DNA of 64,000 nucleotides from Vibrio breoganii (GCF_001677275.1 NZ_CP016177.1:620001-684000), one strand, 5' to 3'; positions 46,966-57,444 are shown, counted from the stretch's first letter. Notes: generated by a model from the sequence alone, not told the origin. Numbers and translations: made by a program.

Positions 46966-47511
46966 CTATTTTTGAATTGTCACTTTTGTGACAACGATAG
47001 GCGTGGAAGGGACATCTTTCATAAAACCAGAGCTTTTGGTCGGAACGCTGGCCATTTTCTGAACCACATCATAGCCTTCAACGACTTGGCCAAAAACCGC
47101 ATAGCCAGGGTTTGAAGAAGAGTAGTTCAAGAACGCATTGTCTGAATAATTGATGAAAAATTGACGAGTTGCAGAGTCAGGGTTGTTGGTGCGCGCCATA
47201 GCAACACTTGCAACCTTGTTCTTTAAGCCATTGCTGGCTTCATTTTTGATTGGACCATAGGTTTGAATCTGGTTCATCTCTTCATCAAAGCCGCCACCTT
47301 GTGCCATAAAGCCAGGGATCACACGGTGAAAAATGGTGCCTGCATAGCTACCATCTTCTACATAGCGTAAAAAATTTGCGCTAGTGACAGGGGCTTTTTC
47401 ATCATCTAATTGAATAGTGAAGTTACCCAGTGTTGTTTCAAACACCACCTTGGTGCTCGCAAAAACAGATGCACTAAACAGCGCGCACATTAATAGTAGT
47501 AATCGGCTCAT
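46966..47511 (-). CDS. ppiA: Periplasmic peptidyl-prolyl cis-trans isomerase, cyclophilin type
   Basis: A 181-residue protein with a signal peptide (MSRLLLLMCALFSASVFAST) and a full cyclophilin domain: GNFTIQLDDEKAPVTSANFL, GTIFHRVIPGFMAQGGG, NEASNGLKNKVASVAMAR, and GYAVFGQVVEGYDVV. It catalyses proline isomerisation during folding in the periplasm. Its ATG overlaps the yajG stop by four bases, so the pair is co-translated. A small cytoplasmic cyclophilin (PpiB) is excluded by the signal peptide. Confidence 0.92.
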   Translation of the reverse strand: MSRLLLLMCALFSASVFASTKVVFETTLGNFTIQLDDEKAPVTSANFLRYVEDGSYAGTIFHRVIPGFMAQGGGFDEEMNQIQTYGPIKNEASNGLKNKVASVAMARTNNPDSATRQFFINYSDNAFLNYSSSNPGYAVFGQVVEGYDVVQKMASVPTKSSGFMKDVPSTPIVVTKVTIQK

Positions 47512-48083
47512 TGAAATTTCTCCTCCATGTAATCGATAAGCTCTACGTCATTCGCAATCTCATTTAACACTAGTTTAGATACGTGATTGAGGATGAGTTC
47601 AATTTGCTCATTGGAAGCACCCATAGAATTGGTTGCTTTGGCACTGCCAGTATAGGTTTTCACAAACTTACCGCTCGGTGTTTCGACGGTAACCTTGAGC
47701 GTCACCTTAGCGTCCATGTCATTGCTAAATGTTGATGAGTTAACGCGTACTAAGGCTTCTTGAACTTCCAGTTCAACGTTATTTTCACTGCTTAGTGAAA
47801 TAACAAAACCTTGTGACTCCAAAAGCGACTTCATCGCATTGTTAAACGCAATTCGGGCATTTTGCTTAGCATGGATGGGTAGCGCTTTATCCGCACCCTT
47901 CTTAACTAAGGCTAGGTACTGAGCCGTTCGCACGTCTGTTGTGCTCAGCGCCAGAGATTTTTGTTCATTCAACGTAATCTGGTTACTGTCAGCCGCTGGA
48001 GCAAAGTTTAGCTGTTGATCTGTCGGGTTAGCACAGCCGCTCAGGATAAGGGCTGAAAAAGCAACAATCAGCAAGTGTTTCAT
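47508..48083 (-). CDS. yajG: YajG-family lipoprotein
   Basis: A 191-residue putative lipoprotein with signal MKHLLIVAFSALILSGC (lipobox LSGC). The mature part carries the YajG/DUF family text, including FAPAADSNQITLNEQKSLAL and DMDAKVTLKVTVETPSGKFV. The function is unknown. The link with ampG and bolA is conserved in many enterics and vibrios. It overlaps ppiA by four bases. Confidence 0.88.
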   Translation of the reverse strand: MKHLLIVAFSALILSGCANPTDQQLNFAPAADSNQITLNEQKSLALSTTDVRTAQYLALVKKGADKALPIHAKQNARIAFNNAMKSLLESQGFVISLSSENNVELEVQEALVRVNSSTFSNDMDAKVTLKVTVETPSGKFVKTYTGSAKATNSMGASNEQIELILNHVSKLVLNEIANDVELIDYMEEKFQ

Positions 48084-48158
48084 CGATAGTTCCCTTAATG
48101 AGATAGTGAAAAATGAAAGAGTAATTCTGAGACTATCACAAGCCTCAGAACAATAGCG

Positions 48159-49310
48159 CTATTTGATTGATTTTCTTGACGCTTTCTCAGCAGAAACAAT
48201 CGTGAACTTTTTATTGTTGGCCACCACCTTTACCTTGTTTGGTCCAAACAGTCGGCCAAGTTTGGCGGGATACCCTAGATGACTGTTGCCAATCACTAGT
48301 AGCTTACCTCCATCTTCTAGCACTTTATGGGCGTCAGTGAACATCTGCCAAGCAATGTGGTCAGTCACGGTATTTTGTTGATGGAAGGGTGGGTTGCATA
48401 CAACCAGGTCGTGGCTGCTGGCTTCAAAACCATCAAGGCAGTTGTTGGCGACAAAGGTGAATCTTTGCGGATTGCTGACATTGGCTTCGACATTAATGCG
48501 GGCTGACTCTACTGCCATAAAGCTTTCATCGACACTGGTAATTTCTGATTCTAGGTTGTTTCTGCCTAGCTGAATTGACAGCACGCCGTTACCGCAACCT
48601 AGATCAACGATCTTCTTATATTGAGAGTGGCTAGGCAGGTGATCGAGCACAAAGCGAGCGCCCAGATCTAGGCTTTCTCCTGAATAGACATTGGGAAGAT
48701 TGCACAGCTGCATATCATGTTCAGGCACAGACCAGCAGGTTTTTGCTTCTACTGCCTTGGTTGGTTGAGCATTACTTTTACTAAACACGAGTCGGTGTTT
48801 TTTCCACGCAAGGGACGTCGATGTTTCGCCAAGGTGCTGCTCGAACAATTTTAGTGTTGAGGTATGGATAGCATTGGCCTTGTTGACCGCGACGACAGGC
48901 GTATTTTCAGGCAGGGACTGTCTTATTTGATGTAATTGCCAGGTCAAGAATCGATTACTTTTAGGGATCTGCAAGATAACGGCATCAATATCTTTGGGGA
49001 TGGTGTCGGTAGAACGCAGAAATTCGACCTTATTACACTGATTGCGTTGCAGGTTCTTCAGAGCGCCTTTTTGACTAATAAGGGAGTCTGATTGCAGGTA
49101 CACTTCATAGTCTCGAGAGAACCAGCAACTAAGCGCACCGAAATTATCGTTCAGAATGAGAATCTTAGAGCCCGCTGCAAGAGGGTTCTCAGTAAAGTGA
49201 TTGATAACGTACTCATCACCGGCATCCCAAGCTTGAAAGGTCTCGTTCGCTCGTTTAGGAAATCGGTGTAAGGTAAATTGTTGGTCGTGCAGTGCAAGCT
49301 CGGTTTTCAT
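48159..49310 (-). CDS. rlmG: 23S rRNA (guanine-1835-N2)-methyltransferase
   Basis: A 383-residue S-adenosylmethionine-dependent enzyme. The C-terminal catalytic domain contains VDLGCGNGVLSIQLGRNN (motif I), VDESFMAVESARINVEAN, and the NPPF motif in VCNPPFHQQNTVTDHIAW. The N-terminal half is the degenerate duplicate domain of RlmG, with LILNDNFGALSCWFS and HTSTLKLFEQHLGETSTSLA. It methylates G1835 of 23S rRNA. The length and text match RlmG rather than RsmC. It is divergent from bolA. Confidence 0.92.
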   Translation of the reverse strand: MKTELALHDQQFTLHRFPKRANETFQAWDAGDEYVINHFTENPLAAGSKILILNDNFGALSCWFSRDYEVYLQSDSLISQKGALKNLQRNQCNKVEFLRSTDTIPKDIDAVILQIPKSNRFLTWQLHQIRQSLPENTPVVAVNKANAIHTSTLKLFEQHLGETSTSLAWKKHRLVFSKSNAQPTKAVEAKTCWSVPEHDMQLCNLPNVYSGESLDLGARFVLDHLPSHSQYKKIVDLGCGNGVLSIQLGRNNLESEITSVDESFMAVESARINVEANVSNPQRFTFVANNCLDGFEASSHDLVVCNPPFHQQNTVTDHIAWQMFTDAHKVLEDGGKLLVIGNSHLGYPAKLGRLFGPNKVKVVANNKKFTIVSAEKASRKSIK

Positions 49311-49513
49311 GATTATCAGTGTTAAAAAAGTGATACAAAACTATGTCTATTGTCGCAAATTAGCCCTATTTATGCGAATTAACTTATTGTTCTGATTTAG
49401 AATAAAGAAAACGATTAAGTCCAAATGCGCCTGCATTTCGTACTAAAATGTAGCGATTGGCTAAAAATTGAGCTTTTACATTATACTTAAGCGTATCAAC
49501 TTAGAGAAACAGC

Positions 49514-49816
49514 ATGCTACAGCAATTAATTGAGCAGAAATTGGATCATCACTTCTCTCCGCACCATCTACAAGTCATCAACGAGAGCTACAAACACAAT
49601 GTACCTGAAGGCTCTGAAAGCCACTTTAAGGTTGTTGTGGTGAGTGACAGATTCGAGAATTTAAGACTGATTGCCCGTCATAGATTGGTAAATCAAGCAC
49701 TCAGTGATGAACTTGCTGCTGGTGTACATGCGCTTTCAATGCACACCCTGACAAAAGATGAATGGAAAGATCAGCAAATTCCTGATTCTCCGGATTGCAT
49801 GGGTGGGGGACACTAA
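49514..49816 (+). CDS. bolA: BolA-family stress regulator
   Basis: A 100-residue protein of the BolA family, including [20 protein letters not shown] and [18 protein letters not shown], with the conserved HALSMHTLT segment. BolA proteins work with monothiol glutaredoxins in iron-sulfur handling and affect cell shape under stress. An AGAGAAA ribosome-binding site precedes the ATG. It lies upstream of the nqr operon but is separated from it by a long leader. Confidence 0.94.
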   Translation: MLQQLIEQKLDHHFSPHHLQVINESYKHNVPEGSESHFKVVVVSDRFENLRLIARHRLVNQALSDELAAGVHALSMHTLTKDEWKDQQIPDSPDCMGGGH

Positions 49817-50153
49817 CGAAAACTCGATAATGGTTAGTTTGTTACATTTTTACTGATTGTTCACAATTTAACCTTGATCTCATAAAAACGGCGTCTGTGC
49901 CGTGCTTTAGATCAAGTTTTATGGCGCTAGATGACGTAAATTTGTAATTTATTGCTAATCCTTATTGCACAACATGGAATGTATCGGGCTGATGATGTTA
50001 GAATTGCAGGCCCGGAAGGAATCCCTCTAGCGGATTCGTATGGTAATTAACAAGGATATGTTAGAAAAAACTGACCTATCTGTTATGAACAAGCACATTA
50101 TGGATGTGCTTGTGTTATGAAAGTCTTTTTTCCTTAAAATAGTGCAAGTGCGT
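49817..50153 (+). promoter_or_regulatory. Leader region of the nqr operon
   Basis: This 337-base region contains a 10-bp hairpin ACAAGCACAT / ATGTGCTTGT (50089-50113). It is flanked by direct repeats TGTTATGA (50081-50088 and 50113-50120) and followed by a CTTTTTTCC run, so it could act as an attenuator. A 26-codon frame from an ATG at 50040 ends in the second direct repeat. No clear Shine-Dalgarno sequence precedes nqrA. No CRP or operator site is convincing. Confidence 0.5.
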
Positions 50154-51494
50154 ATGATTACAATTAAAAAGGGTTTGGACCTTCCTATTTCAGGCGCTCC
50201 TACCCAGGTGATTAATGACGGTAATACCGTCTCAAAAGTCGCCTTGCTTGGCGAAGAGTACGTGGGCATGCGTCCAACAATGCATGTTCGCGAAGGGGAC
50301 GTAGTAAAGAAAGGACAGGTTCTTTTTGCTGACAAAAAGAATCCTGGCGTAGTATTTACTGCACCTCAAAGTGGTACGGTGACACAAGTTAACCGTGGTG
50401 CGAAGCGTGTGCTGCAATCAGTTGTTATCGAAATAGCTGGTGATGAGCAAATCACTTTCGACAAATATGAGCAAAACGAACTAGCTAAGCTAGATGCGGA
50501 TGTGATTCGCAAGCAGCTTATTGATTCGGGCTCATGGACCGCTTTAAGAACTCGTCCGTTCAGCAAGGTACCAGCAGTCGACTCTACGACTAATGCCATT
50601 TTCGTTACAGCAATCGATACTAATCCATTGGCAGCAAATCCTGACGTTATCATTAACGATCAGTCTGAAGCATTTGTTGCAGGTCTAGACCTGTTATCAG
50701 CGCTGACCAATGACAAGGTATTCGTATGTAAAAACGGTGGTTCACTTCCTCGTTCAGAGCAAAGCAATGTCGAAGAGCACGTGTTCTCTGGTCCGCATCC
50801 AGCGGGTCTAGTGGGGACTCATATGCACTTCCTTTACCCTGTGAATGAAGAGCATGTCGCTTGGAGCATCTCTTACCAAGACGTTATCGCATTCGGTAAG
50901 TTGTTCTTAACCGGTGAGATCTATTCAGATCGCGTTGTCGCGCTGGCAGGTCCTGTAGTAAACAACCCTCGCTTGGTTCGTACTACTGTTGGTGCTTATC
51001 TTCCAGAGTTAGCAGATAAAGAAATGATGCCAGGTGAAGTGCGCATTATTTCAGGTTCTGTACTTTGGGGTACTAACGCGGCAGGTCCTCATGCGTACCT
51101 TGGTCGTTACCATCAACAAGTTTCTGCGCTTCGTGAAGGCAGAGATAAAGAATTATTTGGTTGGGCAATGCCAGGTAAGAACAAGTTCTCAATTACTCGT
51201 TCGTTCCTTGGTCACCTATTTAAAGGCCAATTATACAACCTAACTACATCGCTAAATGGCGGTGAGCGTGCAATGGTTCCAATCGGCAACTACGAGAAAG
51301 TAATGCCATTGGATATCGAGCCGACACTGCTTCTGCGCGATTTGTGTGCTGGTGATGTAGACAGTGCACAGCGCTTAGGTGTTCTAGAGCTATCTGAAGA
51401 AGATGTTGCTCTTTGTACTTATGTTTGTTCAGGCAAATATGAATACGGTGAGTTACTTCGAGAGTGTCTAGACACTATAGAGAAGGAAGGTTAA
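50154..51494 (+). CDS. nqrA: Na+-translocating NADH:quinone reductase subunit A
   Basis: A 446-residue cytoplasmic subunit of the Na+-NQR complex, which oxidises NADH, reduces ubiquinone and pumps sodium. The start [16 protein letters not shown] at 50154 matches Vibrio NqrA in sequence and length. The open frame extends to a GTG at 50142 but that adds only four residues. Text such as [16 protein letters not shown] and [20 protein letters not shown] is diagnostic. It is the first gene of the six-gene operon, four bases before nqrB. The absence of an obvious Shine-Dalgarno site is unusual. Confidence 0.96.
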   Translation: MITIKKGLDLPISGAPTQVINDGNTVSKVALLGEEYVGMRPTMHVREGDVVKKGQVLFADKKNPGVVFTAPQSGTVTQVNRGAKRVLQSVVIEIAGDEQITFDKYEQNELAKLDADVIRKQLIDSGSWTALRTRPFSKVPAVDSTTNAIFVTAIDTNPLAANPDVIINDQSEAFVAGLDLLSALTNDKVFVCKNGGSLPRSEQSNVEEHVFSGPHPAGLVGTHMHFLYPVNEEHVAWSISYQDVIAFGKLFLTGEIYSDRVVALAGPVVNNPRLVRTTVGAYLPELADKEMMPGEVRIISGSVLWGTNAAGPHAYLGRYHQQVSALREGRDKELFGWAMPGKNKFSITRSFLGHLFKGQLYNLTTSLNGGERAMVPIGNYEKVMPLDIEPTLLLRDLCAGDVDSAQRLGVLELSEEDVALCTYVCSGKYEYGELLRECLDTIEKEG

Positions 51495-51497
51495 GTC

Positions 51498-52739
51498 ATG
51501 TTGAAGAAATTTATTGAAGACATCGAACCGCATTTTGAAGCCGACGGTAAGTGGGAGAAGTGGTATCCGCTTTACGAAGCTGCAGCCACTCTATTTTACA
51601 CTCCGGGTACGGTAACTAAGACTAAAGCACACGTGCGTGATAGCGTTGACCTTAAACGTATCATGATCATGGTGTGGTTTGCTGTCTTCCCAGCAATGTT
51701 CTGGGGCATGTATAACACGGGTAACCAAGCGATCAGCGCTTTGACCTTCTTACACTCTGGTTCTGAACTGGCAGGTATTGTGGCAGGCAACTGGCACTAC
51801 TGGCTAACAGAGATGCTCGGTGGCACCATAAGTGCTGAGGCCGGGTGGGGCAGTAAGATGTTGCTCGGTGCAACCTACTTCTTACCTATCTATGCCACGG
51901 TATTTATCGTAGGTGGTTTCTGGGAAGTTTTATTCTGTATCGTGCGTAAACACGAAGTGAATGAAGGCTTCTTCGTTACCTCTATCCTATTTGCATTGAT
52001 TGTTCCGCCAACATTGCCTCTATGGCAGGCTGCACTAGGTATTACCTTTGGTGTAGTAGTAGCGAAAGAGATCTTTGGTGGTACAGGGCGTAACTTCCTG
52101 AACCCTGCTCTTGCAGGCCGTGCATTCCTATTCTTTGCCTACCCAGCTCAAATCTCGGGTGACTTAGTATGGACTGCAGCGGATGGTTTCTCTGGCGCAA
52201 CGGCTCTTAGCCAATGGGCTCAAGGTGGCGACGCTAACCTAGTTCATAATGTGACTGGCCAAACTATTACATGGATGGACGCATTTATCGGTAACATTCC
52301 TGGCTCAATAGGTGAGGTTTCTACCTTGTTCCTAATGCTAGGTGCACTGATGATCGTTTACATGGGAATTGCATCTTGGCGCATTATCGCTGGTGTTATG
52401 ATCGGTATGATCGCAACAGCAACGCTATTTAACTTAATTGGTTCTGATACCAATGCGATGTTTAGTATGCCTTGGCACTGGCACCTTGTTCTTGGTGGCT
52501 TTGCATTCGGTATGTTCTTCATGGCGACAGACCCTGTTTCAGCCTCTTTTACCAACAGCGGTAAATGGTGGTACGGTATCTTAATTGGTCTAATGTGTGT
52601 TTTGATTCGTGTGGTTAACCCAGCTTACCCAGAGGGTATGATGCTGGCGATTCTATTCGCGAACCTATTCGCTCCATTATTCGACCACGTTGTTATCGAG
52701 AAGAACATTAAGCGGAGACTAGCACGCTATGGCAAATAA
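51498..52739 (+). CDS. nqrB: Na+-NQR subunit B
   Basis: A 413-residue membrane subunit with about ten helices that forms the sodium path and carries riboflavin and a covalently bound FMN. The flavinylation motif SGAT is visible in [12 protein letters not shown], with the acceptor threonine at about residue 235. [20 protein letters not shown] is another hallmark. It overlaps nqrC by 11 bases. The FMN would be attached by the ApbE encoded downstream. Confidence 0.97.
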   Translation: MLKKFIEDIEPHFEADGKWEKWYPLYEAAATLFYTPGTVTKTKAHVRDSVDLKRIMIMVWFAVFPAMFWGMYNTGNQAISALTFLHSGSELAGIVAGNWHYWLTEMLGGTISAEAGWGSKMLLGATYFLPIYATVFIVGGFWEVLFCIVRKHEVNEGFFVTSILFALIVPPTLPLWQAALGITFGVVVAKEIFGGTGRNFLNPALAGRAFLFFAYPAQISGDLVWTAADGFSGATALSQWAQGGDANLVHNVTGQTITWMDAFIGNIPGSIGEVSTLFLMLGALMIVYMGIASWRIIAGVMIGMIATATLFNLIGSDTNAMFSMPWHWHLVLGGFAFGMFFMATDPVSASFTNSGKWWYGILIGLMCVLIRVVNPAYPEGMMLAILFANLFAPLFDHVVIEKNIKRRLARYGK

Positions 52740-53496
52740 GAACGATAGCATTAAGAAAACGCTAGGTGTCGTTGTTGGTTTGAGTTTGGTCTGTTCTGTC
52801 GTGGTTTCTACCGCGGCAGTAGGCCTGCGCGATAAACAGCAAGCTAACGCGGTACTGGATAAGCAAACAAAAATCGTAGAAGTCGCACAGATCTCTGAGC
52901 AAGGCACTATTCAAAAATTGTTTGGTGACTTCATTGAGCCTCGTTTGGTTGACTTTGAAACTGGCGAGTTCGTTGAAGGTGATGCAGGTGCATACGATCA
53001 ACGTAAAGCTGCAAAAGATCCAGCTGAATCAATCCGCTTAGCCGCTGATGATGACAAAGCTAAGATCATTCGCCGCGCTAACGTAGGTACGGTATACCTT
53101 GTTAAAGATGGTGATAACTACTCTAAGGTTATCCTTCCTGTGCACGGCAACGGCCTTTGGTCGATGATGTACGCTTTTGTAGCGGTTGAGATGGACGGCA
53201 ACACGGTTTCCGGCATTACTTATTACGAGCAAGGTGAGACTCCTGGATTAGGTGGCGAGATAGAAAATCCTAATTGGGTAGCTCAGTTCGAAGGTAAGAA
53301 ACTGTTTGACGACAACTTTAAGCCTGCGTTGAAGATTGTTAAAGGTGGCGCAACAGCCGGTGATATTCACGGTGTTGATGGACTATCTGGTGCAACTCTG
53401 ACGGGTAACGGCGTACAACATACTTTTGATTTCTGGTTAGGCGACATGGGCTTTGGACCATTCCTTGCTAAGGTACGCGAAGGAGAGCTGAACTAA
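52729..53496 (+). CDS. nqrC: Na+-NQR subunit C
   Basis: A 255-residue subunit with one N-terminal membrane anchor (about residues 11-32) and a periplasmic FMN-binding domain. The flavinylation motif is in [15 protein letters not shown], with the acceptor threonine at about residue 223. [19 protein letters not shown] precedes it. It starts inside the end of nqrB and its stop overlaps the nqrD ATG by one base, so translation is coupled along the operon. Confidence 0.97.
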   Translation: MANKNDSIKKTLGVVVGLSLVCSVVVSTAAVGLRDKQQANAVLDKQTKIVEVAQISEQGTIQKLFGDFIEPRLVDFETGEFVEGDAGAYDQRKAAKDPAESIRLAADDDKAKIIRRANVGTVYLVKDGDNYSKVILPVHGNGLWSMMYAFVAVEMDGNTVSGITYYEQGETPGLGGEIENPNWVAQFEGKKLFDDNFKPALKIVKGGATAGDIHGVDGLSGATLTGNGVQHTFDFWLGDMGFGPFLAKVREGELN

Positions 53497-54128
53497 TGGC
53501 TATATCTAAAGAAGCGAAGCAAAACCTTTGGGCTCCTGTTTTAGATAACAACCCAATTGCTTTGCAGGTTCTTGGTGTGTGTTCTGCGCTTGCGGTAACC
53601 ACCAAGCTTGAAACAGCATTTGTTATGACATTAGCGGTAATCTTTGTAACTGCTTTGTCTAACTTCTTCGTGTCTGTTATTCGTAACCACATTCCAAACA
53701 GCGTGCGTATCATCGTTCAGATGGCAATTATCGCATCGCTTGTAATCGTGGTAGACCAAATCCTGAAAGCTTACCTTTACGATATCTCTAAGCAGTTATC
53801 GGTATTCGTTGGCTTGATCATTACTAACTGTATCGTAATGGGTCGTGCAGAAGCATACGCTATGAAATCTGCACCACTACCATCGCTACTGGATGGTATC
53901 GGTAATGGTCTAGGTTATGGTTTCGTACTGATTACCGTGGCATTTTTCCGTGAGCTTATCGGCTCTGGTAAATTGTTCGGTATGGAAGTACTGCCTCTAG
54001 TGTCTGACGGTGGTTGGTACCAGCCTAACGGTATGTTCCTACTTGCACCGTCTGCATTCTTCTTGATTGGCTTTATGATTTGGGCAATCCGTATCTTCAA
54101 GCCTGAACAAGTAGAAGCGAAGGAGTAA
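53496..54128 (+). CDS. nqrD: Na+-NQR subunit D
   Basis: A 210-residue integral membrane subunit with six helices, one half of the NqrD/NqrE pair that holds an iron centre between them. Family text includes [20 protein letters not shown] and the conserved cysteine region [20 protein letters not shown]. It is seven bases upstream of nqrE. Confidence 0.97.
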   Translation: MAISKEAKQNLWAPVLDNNPIALQVLGVCSALAVTTKLETAFVMTLAVIFVTALSNFFVSVIRNHIPNSVRIIVQMAIIASLVIVVDQILKAYLYDISKQLSVFVGLIITNCIVMGRAEAYAMKSAPLPSLLDGIGNGLGYGFVLITVAFFRELIGSGKLFGMEVLPLVSDGGWYQPNGMFLLAPSAFFLIGFMIWAIRIFKPEQVEAKE

Positions 54129-54135
54129 TAGCACG

Positions 54136-54732
54136 ATGGAACATTATATTAGCTTGCTGGTTAAATCGATTTTCATCGAAAACCTAGCATTATCCTTCTT
54201 CTTGGGCATGTGTACATTCCTTGCTGTATCTAAGAAGGTAAAAACCTCTTTCGGTCTTGGTGTAGCAGTTGTGGTGGTGTTGACCATCGCAGTTCCTGTG
54301 AACAACCTGCTTTATAACCTAGTGTTGAAAGAGAACGCATTAGTCTCAGGTGTGGATTTAAGCTTCCTTAACTTCATTACCTTCATCGGTGTTATTGCAG
54401 CCCTAGTACAGATTTTGGAGATGGTGTTAGACCGCTTCTTCCCGCCTTTGTACAATGCGCTAGGTATCTTCCTACCGCTAATTACGGTGAACTGTGCAAT
54501 CTTCGGTGGTGTATCTTTCATGGTACAGCGTGACTACAACTTCGTTGAATCAGTAGTATACGGCTTTGGCTCTGGCGTAGGCTGGATGCTAGCAATCGTT
54601 GCTCTTGCTGGTCTGCGTGAGAAGATGAAGTATTCAGATGTGCCTCCAGGTCTACGTGGCCTTGGTATCACCTTCATCACTGTAGGCTTGATGGCGTTAG
54701 GCTTTATGTCTTTCTCCGGTGTTCAACTGTAA
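54136..54732 (+). CDS. nqrE: Na+-NQR subunit E
   Basis: A 198-residue membrane subunit with six helices, the partner of NqrD. Text such as [20 protein letters not shown] and [20 protein letters not shown] holds the conserved cysteines that ligate the intramembrane iron site. The length matches the family exactly (198). Confidence 0.97.
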   Translation: MEHYISLLVKSIFIENLALSFFLGMCTFLAVSKKVKTSFGLGVAVVVVLTIAVPVNNLLYNLVLKENALVSGVDLSFLNFITFIGVIAALVQILEMVLDRFFPPLYNALGIFLPLITVNCAIFGGVSFMVQRDYNFVESVVYGFGSGVGWMLAIVALAGLREKMKYSDVPPGLRGLGITFITVGLMALGFMSFSGVQL

Positions 54733-54755
54733 GAGTAAATTATAAGGATTAGTCA

Positions 54756-55982
54756 ATGAATACTATCGTTCTTGGCGTAGTGATGTTTACTCTGATTGTA
54801 TTGGCTCTAGTGCTAGTGATCTTATTCGCTAAATCTAAGCTAGTACCAACGGGTGACGTCAACATTTTAGTAAATGGTGACCCTGAGAAAGGCTTTATGG
54901 TTTCTCCAGGTGACAAACTGCTTGGCGCTCTTGCTGGCAACGGTATCTTCGTATCGTCTGCTTGTGGTGGTGGTGGCTCTTGTGGCCAGTGTCGCGTAAA
55001 AGTGAAGTCTGGCGGTGGTGATATTCTACCGACCGAGCTTGACCACATTAGTAAAGGTGAAGCACGTGAAGGCGAGCGTCTAGCGTGTCAGGTAGCAGTG
55101 AAAACTGACATGGCTATCGAGCTTCCAGAAGAGATCTTTGGTGTTAAAAAGTGGGAATGTACTGTTCTTTCTAATGACAATGAAGCGACCTTCATCAAAG
55201 AGCTTGTACTTCAGATCCCTGATGGCGAGGAAGTGCCTTTCCGTGCAGGTGGTTACATTCAGATTGAAGCTGAACCACATCATATCAAGTACGCGGATTT
55301 TGATATCCCTGAAGAGTATCGTGAAGATTGGGATAAGTTTAACTTGTTCCGCTATGAGTCAGTGGTTAAAGAACCATCGATCCGCGCATACTCAATGGCT
55401 TCTTACCCTGAAGAAGAAGGTTTGATTAAGCTGAACGTGCGTGTTGCAACGCCGCCGCCTAACAACCCTGACGTACCACCAGGTATCATGTCTTCATACA
55501 TCTGGTCACTTAAAGCCGGTGACAAGTGTACTATCTCTGGCCCATTTGGTGAGTTCTTCGCTAAAGATACAGACAACGAGATGGTGTTTGTTGGTGGTGG
55601 TGCTGGTATGGCGCCAATGCGCTCACATATCTTCGACCAACTACTGCGTCTGAAGTCTAAGCGTAAGATGACGTTCTGGTACGGTGCTCGTTCGAAGCGT
55701 GAGATGTTCTACATCGATGACTTCGACAAGCTAGCAGCAGAAAACGACAACTTTGTTTGGCATTGTGCTCTATCTGATCCTCTTCCAGAGGACAATTGGG
55801 ACGGCTACACAGGCTTCATCCATAACGTATTGTACGAAAACTATCTGAAAGACCATGAAGCGCCTGAAGATTGTGAGTACTACATGTGTGGTCCACCTAT
55901 GATGAACGCAGCTGTAATCGGCATGCTAAAAGACCTAGGTGTAGAGGATGAAAACATCCTACTCGATGACTTCGGTGGTTAA
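54756..55982 (+). CDS. nqrF: Na+-NQR subunit F (NADH dehydrogenase subunit)
   Basis: A 408-residue subunit where electrons enter. It has an N-terminal membrane anchor (residues 5-24), a 2Fe-2S ferredoxin domain with [12 protein letters not shown] and a later ERLACQ cysteine, an FAD domain with [13 protein letters not shown], and an NADH domain with [16 protein letters not shown]. It ends in the conserved LLDDFGG. An AAGGA ribosome-binding site precedes the ATG. A terminator hairpin follows 20 bases after the stop. Confidence 0.97.
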   Translation: MNTIVLGVVMFTLIVLALVLVILFAKSKLVPTGDVNILVNGDPEKGFMVSPGDKLLGALAGNGIFVSSACGGGGSCGQCRVKVKSGGGDILPTELDHISKGEAREGERLACQVAVKTDMAIELPEEIFGVKKWECTVLSNDNEATFIKELVLQIPDGEEVPFRAGGYIQIEAEPHHIKYADFDIPEEYREDWDKFNLFRYESVVKEPSIRAYSMASYPEEEGLIKLNVRVATPPPNNPDVPPGIMSSYIWSLKAGDKCTISGPFGEFFAKDTDNEMVFVGGGAGMAPMRSHIFDQLLRLKSKRKMTFWYGARSKREMFYIDDFDKLAAENDNFVWHCALSDPLPEDNWDGYTGFIHNVLYENYLKDHEAPEDCEYYMCGPPMMNAAVIGMLKDLGVEDENILLDDFGG

Positions 55983-56000
55983 ACCGTAATCGAATAAAAC

Positions 56001-56035
56001 AATGGCTGGCTCTTTGAGTCAGCCATTTTGTTTTG
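56001..56035 (+). terminator. Terminator of the nqr operon
   Basis: A TGGCTGGCTC / GAGTCAGCCA stem (one G-U pair), loop TTT, then TTTTGTTTTG. It separates nqrF from apbE. Confidence 0.85.
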
Positions 56036-56037
56036 TA

Positions 56038-56107
56038 GAAGCTAGAAGCTAGAAGCTACAAGCTACAAGCTAGAAGCTAGAAGCTAGAAGCTAGAAGCTA
56101 CAAGCTA
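56038..56107 (+). repeat. Heptamer tandem repeat (G/C)AAGCTA, ten units
   Basis: Ten uninterrupted seven-base units, seven GAAGCTA and three CAAGCTA, followed by a broken eleventh. It lies between the nqr terminator and the apbE ribosome-binding site. Related sequence occurs near 34770 and 36343. The unit length, with no spacers, excludes a CRISPR array. Confidence 0.9.
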
Positions 56108-56150
56108 GAACCCAGTGCGCTCTTCGCGCATTCAACCTATGGAGAGAAAG

Positions 56151-57185
56151 ATGAAAGTTACACGTCATCTTATTCAGTACTCAACATTACTTGCTACTTT
56201 GTTGATTTCAGTAGTGGTATTAACGGGCTGTGAGCACGCGCCCAAGCAGGTTGCATTGAGCGGCAAGACGATGGGTACCACCTATCACATAAAGTATATT
56301 GCTGATGATAAGGCGCCAGAGCCTGAAGAAATGCAAAAGCAGATTGATGTCTTGCTCGAGCAAGTTAACGATCAGATGTCCACATATCGCCCTGAATCTG
56401 AGCTAAGTCTTTTCAACCAGCATCAGACTGCAGCACCGTTTCCTGTATCGAAAGAAACAGAGATAGTGGTTCGTGAAGCAATTCGCTTAAACGAACTGAC
56501 AGAAGGCGCTCTCGATGTAACGGTCGGTCCTTTGGTCAATCTATGGGGTTTTGGCCCAGAAGCTCGTCCTGACAAAGTGCCAACGGATGAAGAGCTGGCA
56601 TCACGACGTGAGATGGTAGGGATTCAACACCTGTCTGTTACAGAGCAGGGCTTATCAAAGGATATCCCGAATCTGTATGTTGATCTTTCAACCATAGCTA
56701 AGGGTTGGGGCGTTGATGTCATTGCCGATTACCTTGAGTCGCAGGGAGTGCACCGTTTCCTCGTTGAAGTGGGTGGTGAACTGAGATTGAAGGGCAGTAA
56801 TAGTGAGGGCATTCCTTGGCGTATCGCCATTGAAAAGCCGACGGTGGATGCTCGTGAAGTGGAATTGATTGTTCAGCCAGGTGATATGGCAATGGCGACA
56901 TCCGGTGATTATCGCAATTATTTTGAGCGTGATGGTGTGCGTTATTCGCACATAATTAATCCAAAAACTGGCAAACCGATCGCACACAAGGTAGTCTCTG
57001 TGACAGCGATTCACCCATCATGTATGACGGCTGACGGTCTAGCGACGGGTCTGATGGTGATGGGCGAAGAAAGAGGCCTTCAGGTTGCGAACGATAATGA
57101 TCTCGCGATCTTTATGATCGTAAAAACTGAAGATGGCTTTAAAGAGGTGTACTCAGAAGCCTTTGCCAAGTATTTGAATAAGTAG
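56151..57185 (+). CDS. apbE: FAD:protein FMN transferase
   Basis: A 344-residue lipoprotein that transfers FMN to threonine in the (S/T)GAT motifs of NqrB and NqrC. The signal ends in SVVVLTGC. The family motifs LSGKTMGTTYHIKYI, GALDVTVGPLVNLWGFGP, and DLSTIAKGWGVDVIADYLES are present, along with VEVGGELRLKG and the metal-site region HIINPKTGKP. I start it at 56151, where GGAGAG is well spaced; the frame is open back to 56115 through the repeat flank. It is ten bases before nqrM. Confidence 0.95.
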   Translation: MKVTRHLIQYSTLLATLLISVVVLTGCEHAPKQVALSGKTMGTTYHIKYIADDKAPEPEEMQKQIDVLLEQVNDQMSTYRPESELSLFNQHQTAAPFPVSKETEIVVREAIRLNELTEGALDVTVGPLVNLWGFGPEARPDKVPTDEELASRREMVGIQHLSVTEQGLSKDIPNLYVDLSTIAKGWGVDVIADYLESQGVHRFLVEVGGELRLKGSNSEGIPWRIAIEKPTVDAREVELIVQPGDMAMATSGDYRNYFERDGVRYSHIINPKTGKPIAHKVVSVTAIHPSCMTADGLATGLMVMGEERGLQVANDNDLAIFMIVKTEDGFKEVYSEAFAKYLNK

Positions 57186-57194
57186 GATAGAGCA

Positions 57195-57428
57195 ATGACA
57201 ACGTTCTTAGTCACATTTGGAATTTTCCTCGGCTTCATTATCTTGATGTCCGTGGGTTATATCATCCAGAAGAAGGTCGTGAAGGGTAGCTGTGGCGGCC
57301 TAGACGCGATGGGCATTGATAAAGTGTGTAGTTGTCCTGAGCCTTGTGACGCTCGTAAGCGCCGAGAAGCGAAAGCTGCGGCAAGAGCTGAGAAAGTCGC
57401 ATCTTGGGAAAAAGACCGTATTGCTTAA
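57195..57428 (+). CDS. nqrM: NqrM, Na+-NQR maturation factor
   Basis: A 77-residue protein (formerly DUF539) with one N-terminal membrane helix and four conserved cysteines, in KGSCGGLDAMGIDKVCSCPE and PCDARKRR. NqrM is needed to assemble the iron centre held by NqrD and NqrE. It follows apbE by nine bases, so both maturation factors are made together. A lysine/arginine-rich tail follows. A strong terminator ends this unit. Confidence 0.94.
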   Translation: MTTFLVTFGIFLGFIILMSVGYIIQKKVVKGSCGGLDAMGIDKVCSCPEPCDARKRREAKAAARAEKVASWEKDRIA

Positions 57429-57444
57429 TCGTATTTGAGTAATA

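Noticed and set aside
56038..56107. CRISPR-like array
   Set aside because: The units are seven bases long with no spacers and there are no cas genes, so it is a simple tandem repeat.
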